This document shows positions 54,303 to 62,767 of a DNA stretch of 64,000 bases, in pieces. Position 1 is the stretch's first letter. Each line of letters starts with the position of its first letter. The position numbers were made by a program, and so were the translations under genes. The notes below the pieces were generated by a model. It worked only from the letters and a program-made list of their open reading frames with translations. It was not told the DNA's origin and searched no databases. Source of the DNA: JARYGU01 sp033795365 (GTDB taxonomy: Bacteria; Pseudomonadota; Alphaproteobacteria; Rhizobiales; Rhizobiaceae); NCBI GenBank assembly GCA_033795365.1, contig JARYGU010000024.1, positions 3,158 through 67,157 on the forward strand. Reading direction: 5' to 3'.

Positions 54303-55628
54303 TTACTCTCCCTTGCCGTAGACGAGTGCGTCCTGGCGTGCCCGCAACGCGGCGATCTTTGAGCCAGGCACGACGGCCGAATTGTCGTAGGTGATCAGCT
54401 CGCCCTTCCTGATCGGTGCGGTGACCGTGCCATGCTGCAGGAGGCCGCACGGAATAGCCTTGCTGGAACGGGCCTCGCCGGCCGTCATGATCCATGCGCG
54501 ATAGGTGTATTCACCGATAGCATCGAGCTTGTCGCCGGGCTTGAGGTCCCGTTTCGCGACGGCGCAGACTTCCGCTACGGGCGTCGAAAGCGGAACCATG
54601 TCGGGCTTGCCATACAAGACGACGCGTGCACAGGTCAGCGGCACTTCGAGCGAGGTGAGATGATACGGGCGATGGAAAGTGAAATACGGCCCCTTACCCA
54701 TCTTCAGATCTTCCATGCGCTCGGACACACGCGGGTGGGACATGTCCGCCACGACGAAAACGCCCGGCGCCACACCCTTGCCGATCGAATAGTCGACCAC
54801 ACCCACGCGGGATAGAACCCCACCATCTTTTTCGGGGATAAGCGTCGACGAAAGCTGGTCGAGGGTTGCAGCAGGCCCGTGCATGCCGGGCTTGTCGGGA
54901 ACAAGGCCGGTGGCATTTGCGATCGCTGCCATTTCCACCATGGTCTTCGAGCCATCAACGAATTCGACGAGCATGCGCACGTTCATGTGACGGCGAGTTG
55001 CCTCCTCGGCGTAGTCGTCCGGAACAGCGTCGACGTTGAGCGGATTGTTCTTGCCCTTCCCGGCTGCGACGATTGGATGCCCCATTGCCGAGACGAACTC
55101 GATGAGTTCCATGCAGGACGAGGGCTCATCGCCGGCGCCGAGCGAATAGGTGACGCCGAGGCGTTCGGCCTCGCTTTTGAGATAAGCACCAATCGTGACA
55201 TCGGCCTCGACATTCATCATGACGAGATGCTTGCCGTGCTCCATCGCGGCAAGGCCAATCTCGGCGCCAACGCTCGGAACGCCGGTGGCGTCGATGACGA
55301 CATCGATCAGGCCGCTGTCGAGGATCGTTTGGGCATTGTTGGTTACGGCAACCTTCCGGGCTTCCATTGCCGCGTTAAGGTCGTCGACCGAGCTTACCTC
55401 TTTGTGGTGGCCCGTCTCCTGGAAGGCGATATCGACCGCCTTTTGCGCGGCAGGGAGGTTGAGATCGCAGATCGCCCCGATCTCAAGGCCCTGCATATGC
55501 GCAACACGGGTGACAATATCTGTGCCCATTTCACCCGACCCGATAAGGCCGATACGGATAGGACGTCCGGTTTCTGCGCGCGCGACTAGGTCACGCGCCA
55601 AACCAGTTGGCGCGACGTTGATTGCCAT
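54303..55628 (-). CDS. DXR-like (DRL / DXR-II) oxidoreductase with C-terminal SAF domain
   Basis: About 441 residues, COG4091 family. An N-terminal NAD(P)-binding fold (RIGLIGSGEMGTDIV, about residues 23-37) is followed by the homoserine-dehydrogenase-like catalytic part (NVEADVTIGAYLK, GAGDEPSSCMELIEF, GKGKNNPLN) and a C-terminal SAF domain from about residue 330. As I remember it, the sequence closely follows Brucella DRL, shown to convert 1-deoxyxylulose 5-phosphate to 2-C-methylerythritol 4-phosphate in isoprenoid synthesis. Here it heads an operon of an E1/E2 complex, with a PTS next door, so the reverse, catabolic reaction is a reasonable inference. The start at 55628 has GGGAGGAGATTTCG upstream. 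Many databases will call it a homoserine dehydrogenase or a generic oxidoreductase. Confidence 0.82.
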   Translation of the reverse strand: MAINVAPTGLARDLVARAETGRPIRIGLIGSGEMGTDIVTRVAHMQGLEIGAICDLNLPAAQKAVDIAFQETGHHKEVSSVDDLNAAMEARKVAVTNNAQTILDSGLIDVVIDATGVPSVGAEIGLAAMEHGKHLVMMNVEADVTIGAYLKSEAERLGVTYSLGAGDEPSSCMELIEFVSAMGHPIVAAGKGKNNPLNVDAVPDDYAEEATRRHMNVRMLVEFVDGSKTMVEMAAIANATGLVPDKPGMHGPAATLDQLSSTLIPEKDGGVLSRVGVVDYSIGKGVAPGVFVVADMSHPRVSERMEDLKMGKGPYFTFHRPYHLTSLEVPLTCARVVLYGKPDMVPLSTPVAEVCAVAKRDLKPGDKLDAIGEYTYRAWIMTAGEARSSKAIPCGLLQHGTVTAPIRKGELITYDNSAVVPGSKIAALRARQDALVYGKGE

Positions 55629-55681
55629 CGAAATCTCCTCCCAAGGCATGGAACTATGTGTGAGTGTGACCTATCAATAGC

Positions 55682-55715
55682 AGTACATTTGTTTTTGTGT
55701 CAACACGATTGTTCA
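55682..55715. promoter_or_regulatory. SorC-type operator candidate, site 7
   Basis: AGTACAT (55682-55688), 20 bases, TTGTTCA (55709-55715). It is the weakest in symmetry (three mismatches) but has exact spacing. It lies 53 bases upstream of the DRL-type start in the gap before SorC 3. Confidence 0.45.
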
Positions 55716-55870
55716 TTCATGACGGCATTTCTGCGGCTTAATCCAGCAAAATGCCGATGACCGTGGTGACGCAGCCTCAAACAAAAGTGACACGCGTGCA
55801 AACGCCATTCGGTCCCATCCGGGGACCGGGCGTCCAAGAGCTGGCAGCAGGTGGTTTTGTCGAGAGGGTG

Positions 55871-56878
55871 TTATCTCTGGGCGCTGCGAAGCATGGCCCG
55901 AGCACTTTCCTCGTCTGTAATCAGAACAGTTGGCCGAACCAACTGCATAGCCGCAATCATGGCGTCGGCTTTCTCAGCACCGCCAGAGGCGAGGATCCGC
56001 AACGGCGCGCGCCGAATTCGATCAACATCCACCGACATGACCCTGTCATTGATGGGATGCTCGATCAGCTCACCGTTCTTGTCGAAGAAATGGAAGAGCA
56101 AGTCGCCAACGGCGCCGCGGCTTACCAGGTCCTGTCGCTGGCCTTCCGTCAGAAAGCCGCCTCGATAGAATGTGGTCGCGGAGTCAACGCCGCCCACGCT
56201 GACCACAACAGCATCGAGTGTATCAGCCATATCGAAGATTTCCTGGATACCGCAGCGTTTGATCAGCGCTTCCTTTGTAGAAGCGCTATCGACGACCGCA
56301 GGAGCAGGAATGAGGAATCCTTCGCCCTGGAAAGCCTGCGCGAAACGCCAGGCAAACTCTGCCGGATTGAAACGCCGAACCTGGCTGACGCCACCGAGCA
56401 GCGAAATGACCTTGAAATCGGGAAGCGTGCGGCCGCTGATGCTTGAGAGCGAGGCAAACAACGTACGGCCCCAGCCCACACCAACGGTCATGCCGGGCTT
56501 CATCGCTTCGGAAAGGAATGCGCCCGTGGCCGCGCTGATGGAAGGGATGGGATCGGCAGCCGGCTCGGAGATCGGCGCGACTATAGCCTCCCCCACGCCA
56601 AACGCCGCCTCCAGGCTTCGCTCAAGACGCACGACTTCCGACAGTTCGCCCTCGATGGCAATCTTCACTTCGTTGCGGGCACGGGCGTCTGCCAGCATCC
56701 GAACGACGGTCACGCGCCCCACTCCCAGAACGTCGGCAATATCGTTCTGAGTCATTTGCTCTACAAAATACATCCAGGCAGCGCGCACGCGCATCCGGTC
56801 CCGGTTACCGGGCGCCTGCGCACCGCTGTCCTCGTTCACATCCGCTGGTGGCGATGTATTCTTCTTTTTCCGAGCCAC
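55871..56878 (-). CDS. SorC-family transcriptional regulator 3
   Basis: A 335-residue SorC regulator: HTH (QMTQNDIADVLGVGRVTVVRMLADA) and sugar-phosphate-binding domain (GVGWGRTLFASL, SLLGGVSQ, ILASGGAEKADAMIAA). It lies between the PTS operon (90 bases after the EI stop) and the DRL/E1 operon, so it may end the PTS transcript. It is the natural candidate to control sites 7 and 8, with a phosphorylated intermediate such as MEP or DXP as effector. Confidence 0.9.
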   Translation of the reverse strand: MARKKKNTSPPADVNEDSGAQAPGNRDRMRVRAAWMYFVEQMTQNDIADVLGVGRVTVVRMLADARARNEVKIAIEGELSEVVRLERSLEAAFGVGEAIVAPISEPAADPIPSISAATGAFLSEAMKPGMTVGVGWGRTLFASLSSISGRTLPDFKVISLLGGVSQVRRFNPAEFAWRFAQAFQGEGFLIPAPAVVDSASTKEALIKRCGIQEIFDMADTLDAVVVSVGGVDSATTFYRGGFLTEGQRQDLVSRGAVGDLLFHFFDKNGELIEHPINDRVMSVDVDRIRRAPLRILASGGAEKADAMIAAMQLVRPTVLITDEESARAMLRSAQR

Positions 56879-56968
56879 GTTGCCTATGGAATCCTTTCGC
56901 GAGAGTCATGGCATCTCTACCAACACTCCACGACATTGGGAATCCAGAAAATCAGCAATAGGAAGCGG

Positions 56969-58930
56969 TCAACCGGCCGCCTCAAGGACGTCGACAATAC
57001 ATTTCTTCGCCCGCGGAATGGATGCCGGGCTCATGCTGAGTTCGGTAAGACCCATTTTCAGGAACGCCGGGATGAGATCCGGACGGGCAGCGGCTTCGCC
57101 GCACATGCCGACCATAATGCCAGCCTCCGTTCCAGCCTTTGCGGTCAGTTCGATTGCCGCCAGTACCGCAGGATTGTTGACATCGTTGAGCGCTGCGACC
57201 TGGGGGTTCATCCGATCCGCCGCCATCACATACTGTGTCAGGTCGTTGGTGCCGATCGAGAAGAAATCGACCTCCCGCGCAAGGGCTGAAGCAATCATAA
57301 CAGCGGCCGGCGTTTCGATCATCACCCCGAGCGCAAAACGCTTGAAGGGAATGCCATCACCACTGAGTTCATTTGCACATTCGTCGATCAATGAGCGCGT
57401 TCGCCGCACCTCGTCCAGCGTGGAGACCATCGGGAGCATAACTTTTACGTTCCCATGTACCGCTGCCCGAAGGAGCGCCTTCAACTGAGGCTTGAAGATA
57501 TCCGGGCGATCGAGGCACATCCGCACCCCGCGCCAACCAAGGAACGGATTCTGCTCCACAGGAAATGTGATGCCGGAAACCGGCTTGTCGCCGCCGATGT
57601 CAAGCGTCCGGATGATGACTGCGGCGGGAGCAAATGCTCGCGCTGCCTCTGCGTAGATTTCGTACTGCATGTCCTCGGTCGGCAGGCCGCCATGCTTCAT
57701 AAAGAGAAGCTCTGTCCGGAAAAGACCAACCCCCATGGCGCCGGCCTCTCTGGCCGCTTCAATCTCCTCGACCGAGCCGATATTCGCGGCGACCTCGATC
57801 GTCGTACCGTCCTGGCGTTTGGGCGTCAGATCCTTGAAAAGGCGAAGACGTTCCTCTTCCTTCGCAGCGGCTGCGATCTTCACCTCGAATTTCTGCCGAA
57901 TATCGGCTGACGGATCCGCGATTACCTGTCCGATGCTGCCATCCAGCGCGATTTCCTGCGCGTGCGCCAGGTCTTCAATTGCGCTTCCGAGCCCCAACAC
58001 AGCCGGAATCCCATGCGCGCGAGCGATAATCGCAATATGCGAGGTGGCACCACCATGAGCGCACACCACGCCCTTGACCAGCTTGAGCGGTGCTCGCGCC
58101 AGATCCCAAGCCCCAATGTCTTCGGCAAGCACGATTGATGGCCCCGAAATCTCGTCGAGACCGATATCGCGTTCGCCGGTCAACGCCAGGCAGATTTGCC
58201 GCGCAATCGCCTTGACGTCGTCCGCGCGGGCGTTGAGATAGACATCCGAGACGCGTCCGAAGGCAGATGCAGTACCCTCGGTAACGCTGAGGACGGCGTC
58301 AAGGGCATTGTAACCCTGACCGATCGCGCTGACGATTTCATCTGTGATTGCACTGTCGCCCGCGATGTCGCAAAGGGCTGCGATGATGCTGCGGTCGGTT
58401 TCCGAAAGGCTGTCGCCCGCAAGAGCGTCCTCCATCGACCTCTGCACCGTAGAAACGGCGCGACGAAACGCGTCGATCTCGGATGGAATTTCATCGTCGC
58501 GCAGCCGGCGATGGGTCGGGGAGAACTGCTTCGGAAAATAGTGAAATGCCGTACCCAACGCCACGCCTTCGCTCGCCGCGATTCCGCGCCTACCGTCAAC
58601 TTCACCGGTGACGGCCGGTGCCGTGCGCACTTCGCCAGTTTGCGCCAATGGTGAGGAACTCTCCTCGCCAAGCCCGGAATCCGGGTTCTCCAGGAACGCC
58701 ACCAGAGCATCCAGTGCGAGCTCGGCATCCTCGCCATCGGCCCGGAGCGTTACGGTGTCGTTCTCCTTCACCGCCAGCAGCATCAGCTTCACCGAGCTTT
58801 TCGCACTTGCTGCCTTGCCATTCTTGACGATTTCGACGTTGCATTCGAAGCTCTTGGCAAGCTTGACGAACCGTGTTGCAGGACGAGCGTGCAGGCCTTC
58901 GTGCACGCGCACGATAGTGGAGCGTTCCAT
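56969..58930 (-). CDS. PTS HPr-enzyme I fusion protein
   Basis: About 653 residues. Residues 1-85 are an HPr domain with the phosphorylatable His in GLHARPA (H14). A linker leads to enzyme I from about residue 115 (RGIAASEGVALGTAFHY), with the active-site His in GGATSHIAIIARAHG, and the PEP-binding barrel including GTNDLTQY and the C-terminal MCGEAAARPDLIP. The start at 58930 is preferred to 58990, which overlaps the EIIA gene. It transfers phosphate from PEP to the EIIA encoded just upstream. Rhizobia normally have only the regulatory nitrogen PTS, so a sugar-PTS EI is notable. Confidence 0.9.
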   Translation of the reverse strand: MERSTIVRVHEGLHARPATRFVKLAKSFECNVEIVKNGKAASAKSSVKLMLLAVKENDTVTLRADGEDAELALDALVAFLENPDSGLGEESSSPLAQTGEVRTAPAVTGEVDGRRGIAASEGVALGTAFHYFPKQFSPTHRRLRDDEIPSEIDAFRRAVSTVQRSMEDALAGDSLSETDRSIIAALCDIAGDSAITDEIVSAIGQGYNALDAVLSVTEGTASAFGRVSDVYLNARADDVKAIARQICLALTGERDIGLDEISGPSIVLAEDIGAWDLARAPLKLVKGVVCAHGGATSHIAIIARAHGIPAVLGLGSAIEDLAHAQEIALDGSIGQVIADPSADIRQKFEVKIAAAAKEEERLRLFKDLTPKRQDGTTIEVAANIGSVEEIEAAREAGAMGVGLFRTELLFMKHGGLPTEDMQYEIYAEAARAFAPAAVIIRTLDIGGDKPVSGITFPVEQNPFLGWRGVRMCLDRPDIFKPQLKALLRAAVHGNVKVMLPMVSTLDEVRRTRSLIDECANELSGDGIPFKRFALGVMIETPAAVMIASALAREVDFFSIGTNDLTQYVMAADRMNPQVAALNDVNNPAVLAAIELTAKAGTEAGIMVGMCGEAAARPDLIPAFLKMGLTELSMSPASIPRAKKCIVDVLEAAG

Positions 58931-58964
58931 GGAGTTGTCTCGTTGATTTGTGTGATGGCTGCGG

Positions 58965-59342
58965 TCAGGCGCCGATAGTAATCGTTTCACCGATCACCAG
59001 GGCGGCTTTCAGTGCATCGGCATCTACTGAGGCCGCACAGATTTCACCCGGTCGCTCGGTACTTACGGCATCATTGAAATTGATGACGACGTGCCCGAGA
59101 TCCACGACCTTCTTCCAGGCGGTCTCTCCGACCGCTGTAATCGTTGCCTCGATTGCACCAATAGCAATCGATTGACCAACCGTCGGCGCTTCCTCAGCCG
59201 GGCCGATGCCAGGCTTGTGAAGGACCGATACTTCCGAGAGTTCCGGCGGGGCGCCATCCGCGAAAAGAATGACGACGCCACCTTCTGCGAGATCTGCTAC
59301 GTCAGGCCCAACGGATGTTATCTGAGTCTTGAGATGAATCAC
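58965..59342 (-). CDS. srlB: PTS glucitol/sorbitol-type EIIA component
   Basis: About 125 residues. The VILFADGAPPELSEVSVLHKPG and LGHVVINFND segments match the SrlB/GutA family. The frame opens at an ATG at 59366, but the best ribosome-binding site (GGAGGAG) lies inside that stretch, so initiation at GTG 59342 (or TTG 59345) is more likely. It passes phosphate from HPr to the EIIB domain. It is encoded between EIIB(C) and the HPr-EI fusion. Confidence 0.87.
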   Translation of the reverse strand: MIHLKTQITSVGPDVADLAEGGVVILFADGAPPELSEVSVLHKPGIGPAEEAPTVGQSIAIGAIEATITAVGETAWKKVVDLGHVVINFNDAVSTERPGEICAASVDADALKAALVIGETITIGA

Positions 59343-59403
59343 CAATGTCTCCTCCGAATTGTGCATATCCTGCCGACTACCGGACGTAGCGGCCGTGTAG
59401 GCA

Positions 59404-59428
59404 GGCGGGCCGCCTGATGGAGCCCGCC
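59404..59428 (-). other. Intercistronic hairpin between EIIB and EIIA genes
   Basis: GGCGGGC (59404-59410) pairs with GCCCGCC (59422-59428). It lies in the 93-base gap between the EIIB stop and EIIA start, with no T-run on the minus strand. It may tune relative expression or transcript decay rather than terminate. Confidence 0.4.
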
Positions 59429-59435
59429 CGCTTCA

Positions 59436-60434
59436 TCAAAATACGACCAAGCTGACGAGCCAGGCGAGAAGCACCGAGAACGGCCCCATTATCTGGCGAC
59501 TGATGAGGACGGCCGGCACGCCGATCTCGATCGTCTTCGGCTTTGCTTCTCCAAGCGCCAAGCCGACCGGCACGAAATCGCACCCGACCTGGGTATTGTA
59601 GGCAAACAGCGCCGGAAGGGCCATTGCAGGCGCTATGGTCCCGTTCGCGATCTGCGGCCCGATGATGGCAACGCCGACCACCTGCGCGATGACCGCGCCT
59701 GGACCCAAGATGGGCGACAGGAACGGCAGGCCACAAATCGCGGAGAGGATCAGCAGGCCAACGATATTGTTGGCAAGCGGTCCCATCGGCTGCGCCAGCA
59801 CATCACCGATGCCGGTGTACAGGATCAGGCCGATCAACATGGTCACGAATGCCATGAAGGGGAGCACATTGCGCACGACCTGGTCGATGGTACGCCTGCC
59901 GGAATTGAAGAAGATCCCAACCACGCGCCCCATGACGCGACCGATACTCGCGATGAGATTGATGAACCCGCCACCGGACGTATCGACCACCGGGGGAGCC
60001 TTGACCGTCGCAGTAGGGGACACCGAGGACGTCGAGGCAACGGTCGCTGCTTCCGAGCCATCGGCCATGACGATATCCTGTTCCTTCACACCGGAGACGT
60101 AGATGTCCTCTGTGATGAACTGGGCAAGAGGGCCTGCCTGTCCGACCGGTGTCAGGTTGACGGTCGGAATGCGCTTGCGCGGATAAACGCCGCAACGCGC
60201 CGTACCGCCGCAATCGACCACTACAACCGCCATCTCGCCTTCCACCGGAGGCGACCGGAAGCCATCGACAGCCTCGCCACCAGTCATTTCCGCGATGCGC
60301 TGGGCTATCGGGTGAATGCCGCCGCCCGTCACCGAGACGATCTTGTTCTTCTGAGACGTCGGCTGGATGACGAGAGGCCCGCCCCAACCGGTCTTGCCTC
60401 GCGAGATTTTAACCGCCTTGTATTCCTTGACCAT
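59436..60434 (-). CDS. srlE: PTS glucitol/sorbitol-type EIIB(C) component
   Basis: A 332-residue protein of the SrlE type. The N-terminal EIIB domain has the phosphorylatable Cys in VVDCGGTARCG (about residue 75). A serine/threonine-rich linker near residue 155 leads to a membrane part with several helices and the IGDVLAQPMGPLANNIVGLL region. It starts 21 bases after the EIIC stop. It phosphorylates the incoming polyol together with EIIC. The family is known for sorbitol, but no sorbitol-6-phosphate dehydrogenase gene is present here. Confidence 0.88.
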   Translation of the reverse strand: MVKEYKAVKISRGKTGWGGPLVIQPTSQKNKIVSVTGGGIHPIAQRIAEMTGGEAVDGFRSPPVEGEMAVVVVDCGGTARCGVYPRKRIPTVNLTPVGQAGPLAQFITEDIYVSGVKEQDIVMADGSEAATVASTSSVSPTATVKAPPVVDTSGGGFINLIASIGRVMGRVVGIFFNSGRRTIDQVVRNVLPFMAFVTMLIGLILYTGIGDVLAQPMGPLANNIVGLLILSAICGLPFLSPILGPGAVIAQVVGVAIIGPQIANGTIAPAMALPALFAYNTQVGCDFVPVGLALGEAKPKTIEIGVPAVLISRQIMGPFSVLLAWLVSLVVF

Positions 60435-60455
60435 GATAAATCCCCCGCCAGTCCG

Positions 60456-61205
60456 TTAGAGTTCGACGCCCTGACGGCGTGCCATGATCATGGTGATACG
60501 TTCGGTCAGAATTCCCTTCAGCAGGATCACCACCAGACCGACGAGCGCGTACCAGATCGCCATCTGGATATGGAATCCGCTCGGGACAGCGCCGCTCTTT
60601 TCAAGTTCAAGCAGTGCAACCAGCACACCGCCCCAAACGAAATATTCGCCGGGATTGATGTGGGGGAAGAGTCCGAGGGGAGGATGGACGTAGGAGACCG
60701 CCGCGTCATAGAAAGCCGGCTTGTGTTTCTCTTCCAGGAACGATCCGAAGGTATAGGCCATCGGGTTGGTGAGGAAGAAGACGGACAGCAGCGGCAAGAC
60801 GGTGTAACGGGTCAGTGCGATGCGCCCTGCACCGCGGGCTACGCCGTGAACGCGTTCCTCGCCCACCAGTTCGGTAAATGCGTAGAACGCCGTCATAAGC
60901 ACGACGAGTGTGGGAATGATCCCGGTGACAAAGCCGGCGAAGACTTCGCCACCTTTCTGAAAGATCCCAATGAAGTATTTGCCAATGCTGGCAAGCCAGC
61001 CCAGTTGCTCTTCCTGAGCGACCGTGTTCAGTTTTTCCTTGAACTGCTCGACGGACAGGTCCGCTCCCGCCTGTGCAAGGATCACCAGTTTGTCGCTCGC
61101 TCCCTTGAGCGCGAACTTTCCATGTATTGCCGTATCGGACAACACCGATCCGACGTCATGTGGTTGAAGTTGGCTGCCGTAATCGGCCAGCATGGACATT
61201 AACAT
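60456..61205 (-). CDS. srlA: PTS glucitol/sorbitol-type EIIC component
   Basis: A 249-residue membrane protein of the SrlA type. The IGKYFIGIFQKGGEVFAGFVTGIIPTLVVLMTAF helix region and the conserved SYVHPPLGLFPHINPGEYFVWGG stretch are diagnostic. It is longer at the N-terminus (about 60 extra residues) than the enteric protein. ATG at 61205 has GGGAGGGAAGC before it; two further in-frame ATGs follow. It is encoded 48 bases after gutM. Confidence 0.88.
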   Translation of the reverse strand: MLMSMLADYGSQLQPHDVGSVLSDTAIHGKFALKGASDKLVILAQAGADLSVEQFKEKLNTVAQEEQLGWLASIGKYFIGIFQKGGEVFAGFVTGIIPTLVVLMTAFYAFTELVGEERVHGVARGAGRIALTRYTVLPLLSVFFLTNPMAYTFGSFLEEKHKPAFYDAAVSYVHPPLGLFPHINPGEYFVWGGVLVALLELEKSGAVPSGFHIQMAIWYALVGLVVILLKGILTERITMIMARRQGVEL

Positions 61206-61253
61206 GCTTCCCTCCCTTTGCCGTTCTTGAACGGACCCTCTCGCAAAAAACCT

Positions 61254-61682
61254 TTATGCGGTTACGCAGACCTGCTTTTGGCGTTCGATCTTGCGCGCCC
61301 TCACCGTCTCAACCTGTGCGATAGCGCTTGCCACTGCCGCATCAATGCAGTCCTTGCTGTCCTGCTTTTGCGTGCGCTTGAGCGCTTCGAGCGTGATCCC
61401 CTCAAACTCGACGTTGCGCTGAAATTTTGCAAAAACCGAACGGCCGGACATCGTCAGAACCCGCTTGACCAACATGTCAGGCCCGACCACCACCATTGCG
61501 ATGGCACCTTTGCGGAAGCGGCCACGTGCATGACCCGCGCCGACAAAACCGTCATCGAACTTGTTGGTTATCCCTTTGAAAACATCTGAATAGTGCCGCA
61601 TCTGGAACCAGACGCCGACGGCCTGAATGGCCCACACCAATCCGAGCCCGAGTAGTGCCCACTGCCATATCGCCACTGCCAC
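61254..61682 (-). CDS. gutM: GutM/SrlM-type glucitol operon activator
   Basis: A 142-residue protein with one N-terminal membrane helix (AIWQWALLGLGLVWAIQAVG), followed by MRHYSDVFKGI and GHARGRFRKGAIAMVVVG, the GutM family pattern. In enterics it activates the glucitol PTS operon. Here it is the first gene of the operon, with the dyad operator 40 bases upstream. It may act with SorC 3 rather than with a DeoR-type SrlR. Confidence 0.83.
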   Translation of the reverse strand: MAVAIWQWALLGLGLVWAIQAVGVWFQMRHYSDVFKGITNKFDDGFVGAGHARGRFRKGAIAMVVVGPDMLVKRVLTMSGRSVFAKFQRNVEFEGITLEALKRTQKQDSKDCIDAAVASAIAQVETVRARKIERQKQVCVTA

Positions 61683-61721
61683 CTCCTCCTGGGCCGTGCC
61701 AACAATTGAACATGACCTAAA

Positions 61722-61755
61722 TGAACATTTGTTTTTCTAAATGTCAATATGTATA
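61722..61755. promoter_or_regulatory. SorC-type operator candidate, site 8
   Basis: TGAACAT (61722-61728), 20 bases, ATGTATA (61749-61755), two mismatches from symmetry. An extra half-site, TGAACAT, lies at 61707-61713. The dyad sits between gutM and the divergent phosphatase gene and could control both. Confidence 0.5.
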
Positions 61756-61839
61756 ATCGAACGTACCCAGCGACACGAAGCAATCACATGGATTGGCTAC
61801 GTGCTGACATCAGATAAAAATGGTTCGGGAGGCACTACC

Positions 61840-62496
61840 TTGGAGCAGAAGCTCATCATTTTCGACTGCGACGGGGTTCTCGTCGACAGCGAACCCTTGG
61901 CTGCGGAGGCATACGTACGGATCTTCGCAAAGCATGGCCTTGGAATAACGACAGAGGTCATCAATCAGTGCATCGGCATGAAGCAGTCGGATATTTTCCA
62001 ACGCATTGAAGACCTCACTGGTCATGCTTTTCCGATTGAACACCAGGATGATATTTGGCCCGAGACAAGAGCGCTGTTCAACGAAGCGTTGACGCCGGTG
62101 CCGGGGATCGTTGCCTTCCTTGAACGTCTGCAACTACCGCGATGTGTAGCTTCATCGTCTTCGATCGAACGCATCACCTTTAGTCTCGCAAGGACTGGGC
62201 TCTTACCGTTCTTTGGAGAGAGCATCTTTAGCTCGTCCATGGTGAAAAATGGCAAGCCGGCTCCCGACTTGTTCCTTTTCGCAGCAAGACAAATGGAAGT
62301 GGCGCCCTCCAAGTCAGTCGTCATCGAAGACTCACCTTTTGGCGTTCAAGGTGCAGTCGCAGCTGGAATGTTTGTCATCGGCTTCACAGGGGGAGGACAC
62401 ACAACAGCTAAGCACAGCGAGGAACTTGTGCGCTCCGGTGCGCACAAGATATTCTCACATTGGGATGATATCGGCGAATTTCTTCTTTCAAACTGA
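61840..62496 (+). CDS. HAD-superfamily phosphatase (subfamily IA)
   Basis: About 218 residues starting at TTG 61840 with GGGAGG seven bases upstream; upstream ATGs lack such a site and overlap the operator. Motif I is FDCDGVLVDSEP, motif II is ASSSS, motif III Lys lies in KNGKPAPD, and motif IV is VIEDSPFG. It is in the beta-phosphoglucomutase/sugar-phosphatase group. Divergent from the PTS operon across a shared operator, it may relieve build-up of a phosphorylated polyol or sugar. Confidence 0.85.
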   Translation: MEQKLIIFDCDGVLVDSEPLAAEAYVRIFAKHGLGITTEVINQCIGMKQSDIFQRIEDLTGHAFPIEHQDDIWPETRALFNEALTPVPGIVAFLERLQLPRCVASSSSIERITFSLARTGLLPFFGESIFSSSMVKNGKPAPDLFLFAARQMEVAPSKSVVIEDSPFGVQGAVAAGMFVIGFTGGGHTTAKHSEELVRSGAHKIFSHWDDIGEFLLSN

Positions 62497-62767
62497 ATCA
62501 TGAGAGCAAACTTAGACTTATTTCTGTGATCGCCAGGTATATCAACGCTGCATGCAAAGATGGTGTCCGCAGCGGCGCTGATACCTGTCGAGGCTCCGTG
62601 TCGTAAACGTCGGGTTGATGACCTGTCGATGCGCGTATTGGCGCGCCTTGGATGATGCATCTACGACTGTCGGTCTCGACCCGTTCAATGGTGTACCTTA
62701 TGTGCTCCGATCGAAACTGGGGGAACCGTGCGCATCGTCGGGTGGGACGACAGCGGGGTGCTTGCCG

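Noticed and set aside
62426..62449. Inverted repeat CTTGTGCGC / GCGCACAAG
   Set aside because: It lies inside the HAD phosphatase coding sequence, has no T-run, and is best explained by codon choice.
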